A DNA stretch of 64,000 nucleotides, taken from positions 1 to 64,000 of the forward strand of contig JAQBOZ010000012.1 of NCBI GenBank assembly GCA_028287785.1, given 5' to 3'. Shown here piece after piece: positions 9,961-19,403 of this stretch (positions within the stretch are counted from its first letter, which is position 1; each line of letters begins with the position of its first letter). The translations under genes and the position numbers were made by a program. The notes under the pieces are model-generated. The model was not told where the DNA came from and did no database searches. It was given only the letters and a program-made list of their open reading frames with translations. The stretch is from Chlorobiota bacterium. GTDB lineage: Bacteria; Bacteroidota; Ignavibacteria; OLB7.

Positions 9961-11343
9961 TCAGAAGCCGGTCTCGATGCCGTAGAATATGCCGTAGTTG
10001 CCGCTGGTTGACGTCGACGCCTTGTGCGGCGTCAGGCTGTAGAGCGTGCCGCCACCAACACCCATCGTAAAGGTAAACGAGACACTCTTCGTGGTCGGGA
10101 TGGTGTAGGCGGCATAGGCGCGCACATTCCCGATCATCGCGTCATCGGCCGCGCCAACGGTCACGCGACCGCAGACATCCCACGAATGATTGAGCTTGAG
10201 GCGGCGATCGTAGAAAACCGCGCCGTAGGTAATGGGCTGCTGCGACCGCTGTTCCAGACTCCGAGGCTGCGTGAGCGAACGGTTTCCGGCGCCGACGTTC
10301 GAAGCATCATCGCTGATTGCCCCCGCCGTCCCCTTCGCAAATCCGGTCGATGGGGAGTTGCCCGGCGTGATCGTCTTCACCTGCTGGAACGATGATGCCC
10401 CCATCTCCACACCAACGCGATCGCTGCCGCTGACGGCGAAGGAGAAATAGTAGGAGTTCTGCAGAAGCGCCGTCGGGGACTTGGTCTCGGTGACCTGTCC
10501 GGAGCCAAGGGTGATGCCGAACGTCAGACTGCGACCATCATTCCCGGTAACAGCCTGGGGGAGCGAGCCCTCCAGCGGGACAATCGGGGAGCGGAACGAT
10601 GGATCGGGCGAAGCCGCGTATGCGCTTCCCTGCGTGTTCCGGCCGAAAAGATTGGCATGATCACGAGCCAGCAGCGACTCCGGAACCCTTGTCACGCTCG
10701 GCGAACGGCCGGCATTGTTCTCCGCGACATTCTGCGAGGATGCATCGGAGCCACCGGCCGGGACGATATTCCGCGACGGGAACTCATGCCCCAGCATCTG
10801 AAGATTATCGACGAACCGCGAGGCCCGCTCAGGAAGCGCGGAGGCGATATCGGCATGCGCAATCGAGCGGGAAACCGCCACGAAATGACGATCCGGGCCG
10901 GCGGAAGCAGCAGGCGTGCGATCGGCGGATGCCCGGCCGGATTCCGTAACCTGCGATCCCGCGGATTCTCCGCGGAGAATCCGCCGCGCCAGCGGCGGAA
11001 GCGTCGGCGTGAAGGCTACTCCAACCACGAGGCAGGCCGCGACGAAGACGCCGGCGGAGATCCGTGCCGCGAACGGCCAGAACGGCTTGCGATGATCACG
11101 CTGCTGGTCGACAATTGCGTCGGCGGCGAAGCTGCTGCCAACCGCGATGCGGATATGCTCGGACAGGTCCGCGGGGGCCTTCAGATTGAGAGCGTCGTCG
11201 TGAAGAAGCGAGCGGATCTCGAGCGTCTGACGCAACTCCATTCTATATTCAGGAACGCGATCCAGCAGAGCTCGAAACGTATCGAGCTCTCCCTCGGACA
11301 TCGACCCGTCCAGGTATTTCCTTAATAGCTGTTCAAACTCCAT
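9961..11343 (-). CDS. anti-sigma-like membrane protein with barrel-like C-terminus
   Basis: 460 residues. Residues 1-75 are helical and charged (MEFEQLLRKYLDGSMSEGEL at the start), like the cytoplasmic sigma-binding part of zinc-free anti-sigma factors. Residues about 92-112 (ISAGVFVAACLVVGVAF) form one transmembrane helix. A long Ser/Ala/Gly-rich periplasmic stretch follows, and the last about 180 residues alternate hydrophobic and polar residues and end in YGIETGF, like an outer-membrane barrel. The ATG lies inside the last codons of the sigma-factor gene (11-base overlap), so the two are translationally coupled. Probable role: holds the ECF sigma factor until an envelope signal arrives. 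The joining of an inner-membrane helix to a barrel-like end is odd; the last region might instead be a soluble beta domain. Confidence 0.7.
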   Translation of the reverse strand: MEFEQLLRKYLDGSMSEGELDTFRALLDRVPEYRMELRQTLEIRSLLHDDALNLKAPADLSEHIRIAVGSSFAADAIVDQQRDHRKPFWPFAARISAGVFVAACLVVGVAFTPTLPPLARRILRGESAGSQVTESGRASADRTPAASAGPDRHFVAVSRSIAHADIASALPERASRFVDNLQMLGHEFPSRNIVPAGGSDASSQNVAENNAGRSPSVTRVPESLLARDHANLFGRNTQGSAYAASPDPSFRSPIVPLEGSLPQAVTGNDGRSLTFGITLGSGQVTETKSPTALLQNSYYFSFAVSGSDRVGVEMGASSFQQVKTITPGNSPSTGFAKGTAGAISDDASNVGAGNRSLTQPRSLEQRSQQPITYGAVFYDRRLKLNHSWDVCGRVTVGAADDAMIGNVRAYAAYTIPTTKSVSFTFTMGVGGGTLYSLTPHKASTSTSGNYGIFYGIETGF

Positions 11344-11893
11344 TGTCGTAGACCACAGGATGAAGTAACGTACGTAGCAATTTGCGAGCGCGGAATATTC
11401 TGATCTTTACAGTAGCGATCGAGACACCCGTTATATCGGCGATCTCCTGGTAGGAGTAGCCGTCATATTCATACAGAACCAGCGCTTCGCGATGATCAAT
11501 CGGTAGCTGATTGAGGGCCAGCACGATATGTTCGTGAAGGACCACATCCCTGATCTTGGCGGGTGACTCATTTGCCCTGGATGTCTCAAACGGAACCGTA
11601 ACTTTTTTGTTACGACGCAGGTTCAGACAAACGTTCCTCACAATCGTGAAGAACCAGACCATGAAGTTGCGCCCGTCATAGCTATGGCGATGCTCATACA
11701 GACGCATGAACGCTTCCTGGAAGGCGTCGTGCGCCAGATCCTCGTCCAGAAGGACTCTCATGCAGTACATGAACACCTTCCGCTCGTAACGCTTGAAAAG
11801 CACATTGAACGCCTCGGTATCCCCATTCTGCGTGAGGCAGAAGAGGTCGTCATCGGACAGTTCAGAGCTTCGTATCGTAGAGGGTTTTGCCAT
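11333..11893 (-). CDS. ECF-type RNA polymerase sigma factor
   Basis: 186 residues. Region 2 (LFKRYERKVFMYCMRVL, then DLAHDAFQEAFMRLYEH) recognises the -10 element, and region 4 (LPIDHREALVLYEYDGYSYQ, EIADITGVSIATVKIRIFRA) has the helix-turn-helix for the -35. There is no region 1 or 3, as expected for ECF (sigma-70 group 4) factors. It directs RNA polymerase to a stress or envelope regulon and is presumably restrained by the anti-sigma-like protein encoded by the overlapping next gene. Regulons of such pairs usually include their own promoter. Confidence 0.95.
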   Translation of the reverse strand: MAKPSTIRSSELSDDDLFCLTQNGDTEAFNVLFKRYERKVFMYCMRVLLDEDLAHDAFQEAFMRLYEHRHSYDGRNFMVWFFTIVRNVCLNLRRNKKVTVPFETSRANESPAKIRDVVLHEHIVLALNQLPIDHREALVLYEYDGYSYQEIADITGVSIATVKIRIFRARKLLRTLLHPVVYDNGV

Positions 11894-13224
11894 TCTTCAT
11901 CAACATACACAAGAACTTCAAAATGGTTACTCACAATCTCCCCCGTTCTTTCGGCGGCCGGTCCGGCGCAGATGAGGCGCCCTCCCGGATGCCGCGGTGG
12001 GCAATGGTAAAGGCCGGCGCCGGCCCGCCGGAAGGTGCCGAAACGCCCGCACGAAAAAGCCGGCGCTCCAGATGAACATGGCGGCCGGCCCGGCATGCGC
12101 GTGGACTATAAGGGAAGTGGAGGATTCCTGTCATACGAATGGCGAGGGAACGGCGTGTGGTCGCCGATAACCGGCTACAATCTGATAGAACCCCCTCGCC
12201 GTATCGTCTGATCCGCGACGGCGGATCGCTCGGATGCCTCGGGACAGCATCAATAGACGTATCATCATCACCATTGGATAGCTGAAGTTCTTCACCGGAA
12301 ATAATATTTCATGCGAGGAGTATCATCAATCAATCCAGGATTCTGCCTTTATCGCGAATTCTGGCCGATTCATAATGCCACAGCCAATACCGAATTGAAA
12401 CTTGCCGATGGTATATTCTCCGGCAGAACGGATCCAACCGGATATTTATCACCACCGCCTGCCTCATGGCCCTGTTCTTGTACAACTGAAAGTCATGCGC
12501 GGGGAAATATTCCGCTGATGTGATGATGATGCAATCGCCCCCGGCAATGATGCGGGACGTGAACGATGAATGTCGCTGTGAATGGATTTCGGATGCGATG
12601 AAAATCTGCCGTGAGATGATAACTCAGGGACAACCTGCGGGATAAGATCCCGCTGAAAAATATCTTGATGAAGATGTCGGGGTAACAGAGGGTCGCTTGA
12701 ACTGCCGTTCGGAGTGTGCCAACCATCGAGGTGATGGGGAACTCCCCTGGAGGAGCAAGAGCTTGATGGCATGTGGTGATGGTATTTGTGGTGATGAACA
12801 GCCGGTGGTCCGGTGCAATCGCGAGCGGCGTAGTCAACGCGGGGGCGTCCCAACGGACGTCCCCGCGTTATGTTAACGGGCTTGCGTACTCCGGGGCCCG
12901 CCGGACCAGAGGCGTATCTTGCAACCGTCTGATAAGTCAGATACCGCCCCAAACTCGTATCTTCCCCCTCTGATGCCAGGCTCGGCCGGAATATTCGCGT
13001 GATGATATCGCGAACATCGGTGGCGCCGGCCAGCGTGGGGCCCATTGAACATGGTGCTCCGCGAACATACTCCTCCGCACGTCACTCCGCGTCTTAGCGG
13101 AGCGCACGGAATGCCGTAACGTCCGGAGCCATTTACAGCGAAAATGAAAAGGCCGATACGGTGATCCTCCCGGCCTCTTTGACGATAGCGTCAGGTGGCG
13201 ATCATTTTCGCGGTCAGACTGATT
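11894..13224. other. gene-poor 1.3-kb region
   Basis: No open frame here has convincing protein composition on either strand; those present are rich in Pro/Arg/His/Ser and have no start signals. The stretch 12637-12869 holds several inverted repeats (separate entry). The 3' end must contain the lon promoter; an imperfect hairpin AAAAGGCCG/CGGCCTCTTT lies at about 13147-13181. A decayed gene cannot be excluded. Confidence 0.5.
12637..12869. repeat. cluster of three intergenic inverted repeats
   Basis: Inverted repeats lie at 12637-12653 (GCGGGATAAGATCCCGC), 12744-12757 (CTCCCCTGGAGGAG) and 12836-12869 (AACGCGGGGGCGTCC pairing with GGACGTCCCCGCGTT, one G-U). Their GC-rich, short-loop form and their grouping in a gene-free region resemble the repeat clusters at 34.8-35.0 and 60.35-60.58 kb. 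Confidence 0.65.
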
Positions 13225-15753
13225 ATGAAAAGATCTACTAACAGAAGAACCAAACGAACCCCTTCCACCTCGATGGTGCTGCCGGTGCTGCCGCTCCGCG
13301 ACGTTGTGGTGTTCCCCAACATGATCTTCCCGGTCCTCGTGGGGCGCGAGTCCTCCCTCCGCGCCGCGGCCGAGGCGCTCAGCCGGGATAAATACATCTT
13401 CCTCGTCGCCCAGCAGAATTCCACTGTCGATGAGCCGAAAGGGGAGGATATCTATCAGACCGGCACGGTGGCGAAAATCGTGCAGATGCTCCGATTGCCG
13501 ACCGGGTTGATGAAGATCCTCGTGGAGGGGGAGTCCCAGGGGCTGATCAAATCGATCACCGATGCCGACGGATATATGGAGGCGGAGGTGACCACCTCCA
13601 TGCCGACAGTCCCGACCGACAAGAAGATGCAGGCGCTGCTGCGCCAGGCCTCGGAGCTTTTCCAGGAGTATATCCAGATGCACCGCGGGCTGCCGCAGGA
13701 AGTGCTGGTGGCGTATGAAAATCTCTCGGAGCCGGCCCGGAAACTCTACTTTATCGCGGCCAACCTGATGAGCAAGGTGGAGGCCAAGCAGAAGATCCTG
13801 GAAACGCAGGACATCCGCGAGCAGTATATCGAGCTGATCACGGTGCTGAAGGACGAGATCGAAGTGCTGAAGCTGGAGCAGGAGATCGACACCAAGGTGC
13901 AGGATACCATCCAGCGCTCGCAGCGGCAGTTCCTGATTCAGGAACAGATCCGCGCGCTTCAGACGGAGCTGGAGGAGGAAGGCGAGGTTTCCCCCGAGCT
14001 GGCGAAGCTGGTGGAGGCGATCAAGACCGCCGGAATGCCGGAAGAGGTTCGCGTGCGCGCCTTCGAGGAGCTGGAGAAGCTCCGGAAAACCCCGGTGATG
14101 TCGCCGGAGTTCGCCGTCAACAGGAATTATCTGGAGTGGCTGACGGCGGTGCCCTGGTCGGCGGAGACGGACGATCATCTCGATATCCATCATGTCAAGA
14201 ATGTGCTGGATGAGGATCATTTCGGCCTGGAACGCCCCAAGGAGCGGATTCTGGAGCATATCGCCGTCCTTAATCTCGTCAAGGAGATGCGCGGGCAGAT
14301 CCTCTGCCTGGCCGGCCCTCCCGGCGTCGGCAAGACATCGCTCGGCAAATCGATCGCGCGGGCGCTGGGGCGAAAGTTCGTCCGCGTTTCGCTGGGGGGG
14401 ATCAGGGACGAGGCGGAGATTCGCGGCCACCGGCGGACCTATATCGGCTCGATGCCGGGCAAGATCATCCAGTCGATGAAGCGGGCCGGCGTTGTCAACC
14501 CGGTGATGCTGCTTGATGAGATCGACAAGATGAGCGCCGATTTCCGCGGCGATCCATCCTCCGCCATGCTGGAGGTGCTGGACCCGGAGCAGAACTCGAC
14601 CTTCAACGATCACTATCTGGAGGTCGATTACGATCTCTCGAAAGTCCTCTTCATCACGACGGCGAATGTGCTCTTCAACATCCCCCTGCCGTTGCAGGAC
14701 CGGATGGAGATCATCGAGCTGAACGGCTATCTGGAACACGACAAGCTGGAGATCGCGAAGCGCCATATCATCCCGAAGCAGTTGAAGGAGCATGGCCTGG
14801 AAGGGCATCATATCTCCTTTACCGATGACGCGGTGATGAAGGTGATCCGCGAGTATACCTCGGAGGCCGGGGTACGCAATCTGGAGCGGGAGATCGCATC
14901 GCTCTGCCGGAAGATCGCCAAGGAGATCGTCGGCCGCAGAAGCCTGGAGCCGGTTGTCGCGGCGATGGTGTATGAGAACGGAAAGGCGCCGGCGCGAACC
15001 GCGAAGAAGGGACGGAGCGGGGCAAACGGCGCGGCTGGGAAGGCGATCGTGGTGACGCCGGAAGCCGTGGAGCGCTATCTGAAGGCGCCGCGCTACCGGA
15101 ACCGCCTGGGGGAGCAGGAGGATCTGATCGGCGCGGCCACGGGGCTGGCGTGGACATCGGTCGGCGGCGATACGCTCACCGTGGAGGTGTCGATCGTGCC
15201 GGGGATCGAGAAGCTGACCCTGACCGGCCAGCTTGGCGACGTGATGAAGGAATCGATTTCGGCGGCGATCACCTACATCCGCGCCAACGCGGAATCGCTG
15301 GAGGTTGCCAAGGACTTCTATCAGGGGAAGGAGATTCATGTTCATGTGCCGGAGGGGGCAATCCCGAAGGACGGCCCGTCGGCCGGCATCACGATGGCGG
15401 TGGCGGTCATCTCCGCGGCAACCGGACGCCCGGTCCGATCCGATGTGGCGATGACCGGCGAGATCACCCTCCGCGGAAAGATCCTTCCGATCGGCGGGCT
15501 CACCGAAAAACTCCTGGCCGCCCGGCGCACCGGGATCAGAACAGTGATCATCCCGAAGGATAATGTGAAGGATCTGGCCGATATCTCCGACAAGGTGAAA
15601 ATGGGGCTGGAGATCATCCCCGTCGATACTCTGGTGGAGGCAGTCCCCCATATCTTCCGCGGCGCGATGCGTGTGCCGGTCCGCGCGACGAAAAAAGCCG
15701 TAAAACCGGCCGTGGTGATGGCTCCGGCCCGAAAAGGACGAGGCGCAAAATAG
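13225..15753 (+). CDS. lon: ATP-dependent protease Lon
   Basis: 842 residues from ATG 13225; an in-frame GTG at 13195 would add 10 residues. I prefer the later start because Lon proteins begin shortly before the LPVLPLRD motif, present here near residue 20. Order: N-terminal substrate-binding domain, coiled coil, AAA+ domain with Walker A GPPGVGKT (residues 364-371) and Walker B VMLLDEID, then the protease domain with the catalytic Ser (PKDGPSAG, residue 719) and Lys (GGLTEKLL, residue 762). The Ser-Lys distance of 43 equals that in E. coli Lon. It degrades damaged and regulatory proteins in the cytoplasm. It carries a short basic, Lys/Arg-rich C-terminal tail. It is probably monocistronic. 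Confidence 0.97.
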   Translation: MKRSTNRRTKRTPSTSMVLPVLPLRDVVVFPNMIFPVLVGRESSLRAAAEALSRDKYIFLVAQQNSTVDEPKGEDIYQTGTVAKIVQMLRLPTGLMKILVEGESQGLIKSITDADGYMEAEVTTSMPTVPTDKKMQALLRQASELFQEYIQMHRGLPQEVLVAYENLSEPARKLYFIAANLMSKVEAKQKILETQDIREQYIELITVLKDEIEVLKLEQEIDTKVQDTIQRSQRQFLIQEQIRALQTELEEEGEVSPELAKLVEAIKTAGMPEEVRVRAFEELEKLRKTPVMSPEFAVNRNYLEWLTAVPWSAETDDHLDIHHVKNVLDEDHFGLERPKERILEHIAVLNLVKEMRGQILCLAGPPGVGKTSLGKSIARALGRKFVRVSLGGIRDEAEIRGHRRTYIGSMPGKIIQSMKRAGVVNPVMLLDEIDKMSADFRGDPSSAMLEVLDPEQNSTFNDHYLEVDYDLSKVLFITTANVLFNIPLPLQDRMEIIELNGYLEHDKLEIAKRHIIPKQLKEHGLEGHHISFTDDAVMKVIREYTSEAGVRNLEREIASLCRKIAKEIVGRRSLEPVVAAMVYENGKAPARTAKKGRSGANGAAGKAIVVTPEAVERYLKAPRYRNRLGEQEDLIGAATGLAWTSVGGDTLTVEVSIVPGIEKLTLTGQLGDVMKESISAAITYIRANAESLEVAKDFYQGKEIHVHVPEGAIPKDGPSAGITMAVAVISAATGRPVRSDVAMTGEITLRGKILPIGGLTEKLLAARRTGIRTVIIPKDNVKDLADISDKVKMGLEIIPVDTLVEAVPHIFRGAMRVPVRATKKAVKPAVVMAPARKGRGAK

Positions 15754-15909
15754 ATTGAGGAATGGGGGAGCCATCTTTAAACTCCCCCACCTCTATCGGG
15801 TCATATCGCTACTGTTATGAATGGAGGTGCTGGAATCGATGTGGCTTCCGTTCTTACAAAGATTCTTATATATTGAAGAAGCATTGACTCGAATAGAGGA
15901 TATTCCGAT

Positions 15910-16305
15910 ATGAAGATGAAGATCACACGCCCCATTGTAGCCCTGCTTGCCAGCATGACGCTGATGGCGGGATCTGCCTACGCCCAGGAGGATGGCTCGA
16001 TCATGGATCGGCTGAACCTGAGCGCGCAGCAGAAAACCCAGATCAAGACTCTTCGCGAGCAGTTCCAGAGCGAGACAAAGCCGCTTCGCGATGATATCAA
16101 GAAGCTGCTGGAAACCGAGAGGCAGCTCAAATCGGCTACTCCTCTCAACGAAGCCGCCCTCCGTCCGGTGCTGAAGCAGCGCGCGGACAAGGAAATCGAG
16201 CTTTCGCTGGCGCTGACCCGCTTCAATGAGAACCTTGAATCGATTCTTACGGCGGATCAGAAAAATCTACTCAAGCAGATTCGCGGCCAGCGCAACCACA
16301 AGTAA
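15910..16305 (+). CDS. Spy/CpxP-like periplasmic protein
   Basis: 131 residues with a signal peptide ending SAYAQE. The mature part is wholly helical with two LTxxQ-type motifs (LSAQQKTQIKTL near the start, LTADQKNLLKQI near the end), the signature of the Spy/CpxP family. Spy is a periplasmic chaperone that limits aggregation, and CpxP tunes envelope-stress signalling; which role applies cannot be told. It has its own terminator and lies between lon and a rhodanese gene. Confidence 0.8.
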   Translation: MKMKITRPIVALLASMTLMAGSAYAQEDGSIMDRLNLSAQQKTQIKTLREQFQSETKPLRDDIKKLLETERQLKSATPLNEAALRPVLKQRADKEIELSLALTRFNENLESILTADQKNLLKQIRGQRNHK

Positions 16306-16334
16306 CGTTGTCCGCGACGAATCAGGCTTTATCG

Positions 16335-16375
16335 ATATCCCCCAGGCACCCCGGTTGCCTCGGGGATATTTCGTT
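16335..16375 (+). terminator. intrinsic terminator after the Spy-like gene
   Basis: ATATCCCCCAGGCA (16335-16348) pairs with TGCCTCGGGGATAT (16356-16369) with one mismatch and a 7-base loop, followed by TTCGTTT. It separates the Spy-like gene from the rhodanese gene. Confidence 0.8.
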
Positions 16376-16414
16376 TCCGGCAACTCCATCCCCAATGTTC
16401 GCAACAAGACGCCG

Positions 16415-16744
16415 ATGAACTTCCGCCAGCTCCCCCCGCGCGATCTCGCCATCTTCCTCCAGGATCATCCCGACGCCATCCTTCTCGATGTCCGCGAACC
16501 GTGGGAGTTCGCGCTGGCCACGCTCGAAGGCTCCACGCTGATCCCCCTCGGCCAGCTTGCCGATCGCGCGGAGGAGGAGCTTCCGAACGAACCGGGAAAA
16601 CCGATCATCGCCTACTGTCATCACGGCATCCGCTCCATCAATGCCTGCGCCGTTCTGAGCGCGCTCGGCTACGGCGAGCTGTTCAACCTCAGCGGCGGAA
16701 TCGACCGTTACAGCATGGAGGTTGGCTCGGTTCCCAGGTATTGA
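16415..16744 (+). CDS. GlpE-like rhodanese
   Basis: 109 residues from ATG 16415. The same frame is open upstream, but that part overlaps the Spy-like gene and its terminator and is not protein-like, so it is excluded. The single rhodanese domain shows ILLDVREPWEF and the active-site loop YCHHGIRS with the catalytic Cys, then the C-terminal LSGGIDRYSMEV. There is no signal peptide, so it is cytoplasmic. Rhodaneses transfer sulfane sulfur through a Cys persulfide; the donor and acceptor here are unknown. Confidence 0.88.
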   Translation: MNFRQLPPRDLAIFLQDHPDAILLDVREPWEFALATLEGSTLIPLGQLADRAEEELPNEPGKPIIAYCHHGIRSINACAVLSALGYGELFNLSGGIDRYSMEVGSVPRY

Positions 16745-16807
16745 CCCCGGGTTGCGGGCAATGGCGTTTTCTCACACCGCCCCGGCGCCGTAAGTTGTCG
16801 GCATCTT

Positions 16808-18358
16808 ATGCGACAACAACTGCGGCAGCTTTCCGGGGATACCGCCATTTACGGCGTGGCGACCATCGTCCAGCGGTTCCTTTCCTTTCTTCTGACCCCC
16901 TTTTACACGCACGTCCTGACACGCGCCGAGGTCGGCATTCAGGCCACGGTCTTCGTGATGATCGCCTTTGTGATGATCGTGGCGAACGCGGGGATGGAGG
17001 CGGCGTACTTCAGATATCACTCGGCGGCGGAATCGAACGATGAGCGGCGGGGCGTGTACTGGAACGCGCTGCTGATCAATCTGATCGTGGCGGCGGTGAT
17101 CGGGATCATCATCGTCCTGTTCCCGGCGGCGATCAACCGGATATCGTTTCTCGATCTCCCCCCCGACTACTTTCACCTTATCAGGATGGCCGGGGCGATC
17201 ATCTTCCTCGATTCCGCCGCCACCGTTACGATGGCCCTCCTCAGAATGTCGCGCCGTCCGAAAATGTTCGGCGGGATCAAGATCATCACCATCCTGGTCA
17301 ACGTCGGAATGAATATCCTCCTGGTTGCCTATCTCCGGATGGGGCTCAAGGGGGTCTTTATCGCCGGCATCGTCCAGTCGCTTGTCCAGCTCCTCCTCAC
17401 CCTTCCGCTTGTCGCCAGGATGCTGCCGGTGGTGTTCAGCCGGCAGACCGGCGAAAAGCTCCTCCGCTTCGGCGTGCCGACGATCGCCTCGGGGATCGCC
17501 ATGATCGCGTTGCAGGGGATCGACCGCCCGATCATGAAGCAGCTCACCAGCGATGATATCGTCGGGCTCTACTCCGCCACCTACCGGCTCGGCATCCCGA
17601 TGATGATGTTCGTCTCGATGTTCGAGTTCGCCTGGCGACCCTTCTTTCTCCAGCAGGCGAAGAAGCCGAACGCGAAGCATCTCTACGCCAGGATCTTCAC
17701 CTATTTCAACGTTGCGGCGGCGCTGCTCTTCCTGGCGATCTCCTTCTATATCGTCGATATCGTCGCATCCCCCCTCCCGTTCACGCATGGCCGGTCGATC
17801 ATCCCCCCCAACTACTGGAGCGGCCTCGCCATCGTGCCGATCATCCTGGCCGCGTACGCGTTCAACGGCTGGTATACGAACTTCATCGTCGGCATCTACA
17901 TCGAGAAGAAGACGAAGGCTCTTCCGTGGATCACCGGCATCGGAGCCGGCATCGAGGCGCTCCTCTGCTTCCTGCTGATCCCGTCGATCGGGATCTACGG
18001 CGGGGCGTGGGGGACATTCGCGGCCTATGTGGTGATGGCGGTCGTCCTCTACAGGTACGTCCAGCGATATTACCGGATCGATTACGAGTGGGGACGGGTG
18101 GTGAAGGTCTTCATCGGGGTGATAGCCCTCTACGGCGTCAACATGGCCCTCTTCAGGTTCGACGACCGATCGCTGACGGCGGCGCTGGTCCGCCTGGGGC
18201 TGCTGGCGGCGTTCCCGGCATGGCTGTTCGCGAGCGGCTTCTTCAAGCCGGAGGAGCGTCGCGAATTCGGGCGGATCATCTCACGGTTCCGGCGGACCCG
18301 CACGGCGCCGGAGCCGCCGTCGAGCGACCTCTCGCCCGACAATCCCCCCCGTCTCTGA
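16808..18358 (+). CDS. polysaccharide flippase (MOP superfamily)
   Basis: 516 residues with about 12-14 transmembrane segments and the N-terminal pattern of Wzx/RfbX flippases (TAIYGVATIVQRFLSFLLTP followed by an FYTHVLTRAEVG region). Such proteins move lipid-linked sugar units across the inner membrane. The C-terminal tail is polar and Pro-rich. It begins 63 bases after the rhodanese gene and is followed 22 bases later by a CPBP protease gene. No glycosyltransferase is adjacent, unlike the second flippase at 27211, so its polymer is unknown. Confidence 0.85.
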   Translation: MRQQLRQLSGDTAIYGVATIVQRFLSFLLTPFYTHVLTRAEVGIQATVFVMIAFVMIVANAGMEAAYFRYHSAAESNDERRGVYWNALLINLIVAAVIGIIIVLFPAAINRISFLDLPPDYFHLIRMAGAIIFLDSAATVTMALLRMSRRPKMFGGIKIITILVNVGMNILLVAYLRMGLKGVFIAGIVQSLVQLLLTLPLVARMLPVVFSRQTGEKLLRFGVPTIASGIAMIALQGIDRPIMKQLTSDDIVGLYSATYRLGIPMMMFVSMFEFAWRPFFLQQAKKPNAKHLYARIFTYFNVAAALLFLAISFYIVDIVASPLPFTHGRSIIPPNYWSGLAIVPIILAAYAFNGWYTNFIVGIYIEKKTKALPWITGIGAGIEALLCFLLIPSIGIYGGAWGTFAAYVVMAVVLYRYVQRYYRIDYEWGRVVKVFIGVIALYGVNMALFRFDDRSLTAALVRLGLLAAFPAWLFASGFFKPEERREFGRIISRFRRTRTAPEPPSSDLSPDNPPRL

Positions 18359-18380
18359 TCATCTCTTTGCACCGACGCCC

Positions 18381-19280
18381 ATGGATTTCTGGTCACGACG
18401 CCCCATTCGCACCAACCTCGCCGGCATGGGCCTCGTCGCCGTTGTCTGGCTGGTGCTGGCGTTGCTGCTCGGCGCCATCATCCCGCGCCAGTCACTTCTC
18501 GGCGGCGCCATCACCATCTACCTCTCACTGCTGATCGCGACGCTGCTGGCAGCCCGCTACTTCGACGGGATGCCGCCGGCGTGGACGGGGGCGGGGGCAC
18601 ATCGGTGGAGCGGCAGGGAGCTGGCGCAGGGGCTCGGGCTCGGCATCTGCATGGCGCTGCTGGCATGGGCTCCCGTCGCGATCATCGGCGGCGTCCACGC
18701 CGGGGAGCGGGACCTTCCCTCGAACTGGCTCTTCTGGACGGCGTTTATCGGCATCAGCGCGGCGGGCGAGGAGCTTCTGTTCAGGGGATATTTCTTTCAG
18801 CGGATCGCCGAGATGATCGGCCCCGGCATCGCCACGGTGATCGTCTCCGGCATCTTTGCCGTTGCGCATCTATGGAATCCCAACGTAACATTCGGGTCGG
18901 CATCCGTCATATTCCTGGCGGGGATATTCTTCTCGCTCTGCTATCTGCGGACCGGATCACTCTGGCTTCCGTTCGGCGCGCACTTCGCATGGAATTTCAT
19001 GATCGGGAAGATGCTGGGGATGCCGGTGAGCGGTGAGGATTTTGGCGCCGGGCTTCTCCGCACGGGAATCGCCGGGCCGAATTTCCTGACGGGGGGAGCG
19101 TTCGGCCCGGAAGGCGGGCTGGCGGGGATGATCGGGGTGGCGGCCGGCATCTACGTGGTTGCCACAATTCCGATGATCCGCTATTCGCCGTATGTCAATG
19201 CGACGGTGTTCCGCGCGATACATGCGCTGCGGATGAAGAGACCGGCCTCCGGTGACGACCGGAAGCAACAAACGTCATAG
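18381..19280 (+). CDS. CPBP-family intramembrane metalloprotease
   Basis: 299 residues, about eight transmembrane segments. The three CPBP (CAAX/Rce1-like) motifs are present: AAGEELLFRGYFFQRI (EExxxR), AVAHLWNPN (FxxxH type) and GAHFAWNF (HxxxN/D type). These residues form the active site within the membrane. Family members process prenylated proteins or bacteriocins, or act in envelope functions; no partner is obvious here. It probably forms a transcription unit with the flippase upstream. Confidence 0.9.
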   Translation: MDFWSRRPIRTNLAGMGLVAVVWLVLALLLGAIIPRQSLLGGAITIYLSLLIATLLAARYFDGMPPAWTGAGAHRWSGRELAQGLGLGICMALLAWAPVAIIGGVHAGERDLPSNWLFWTAFIGISAAGEELLFRGYFFQRIAEMIGPGIATVIVSGIFAVAHLWNPNVTFGSASVIFLAGIFFSLCYLRTGSLWLPFGAHFAWNFMIGKMLGMPVSGEDFGAGLLRTGIAGPNFLTGGAFGPEGGLAGMIGVAAGIYVVATIPMIRYSPYVNATVFRAIHALRMKRPASGDDRKQQTS

Positions 19281-19403
19281 CGGAAGATTCCTCTGTTTCA
19301 ACATGCTTCAGCGACCAAACCTTCGCGATGGTCGCACGTCATATTACCCGCACGATGTGATACGCTGCCGACCAGCAGCACAGAACGATTCAGGAGAACA
19401 ACG

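Noticed and set aside
11931-12134. Small minus-strand frame upstream of the ECF sigma gene
   Set aside because: No protein-like pattern and no ribosome binding site; other frames in this gap are similar.
12464-13045. 193-codon minus-strand frame in the gap before lon
   Set aside because: His/Ser/Arg-rich with several inverted repeats inside; no sign of a real protein.
12937-15774. 945-codon minus-strand frame opposite lon
   Set aside because: Lon is unmistakable on the plus strand; the minus frame is rich in His/Leu/Arg and has no start signal.
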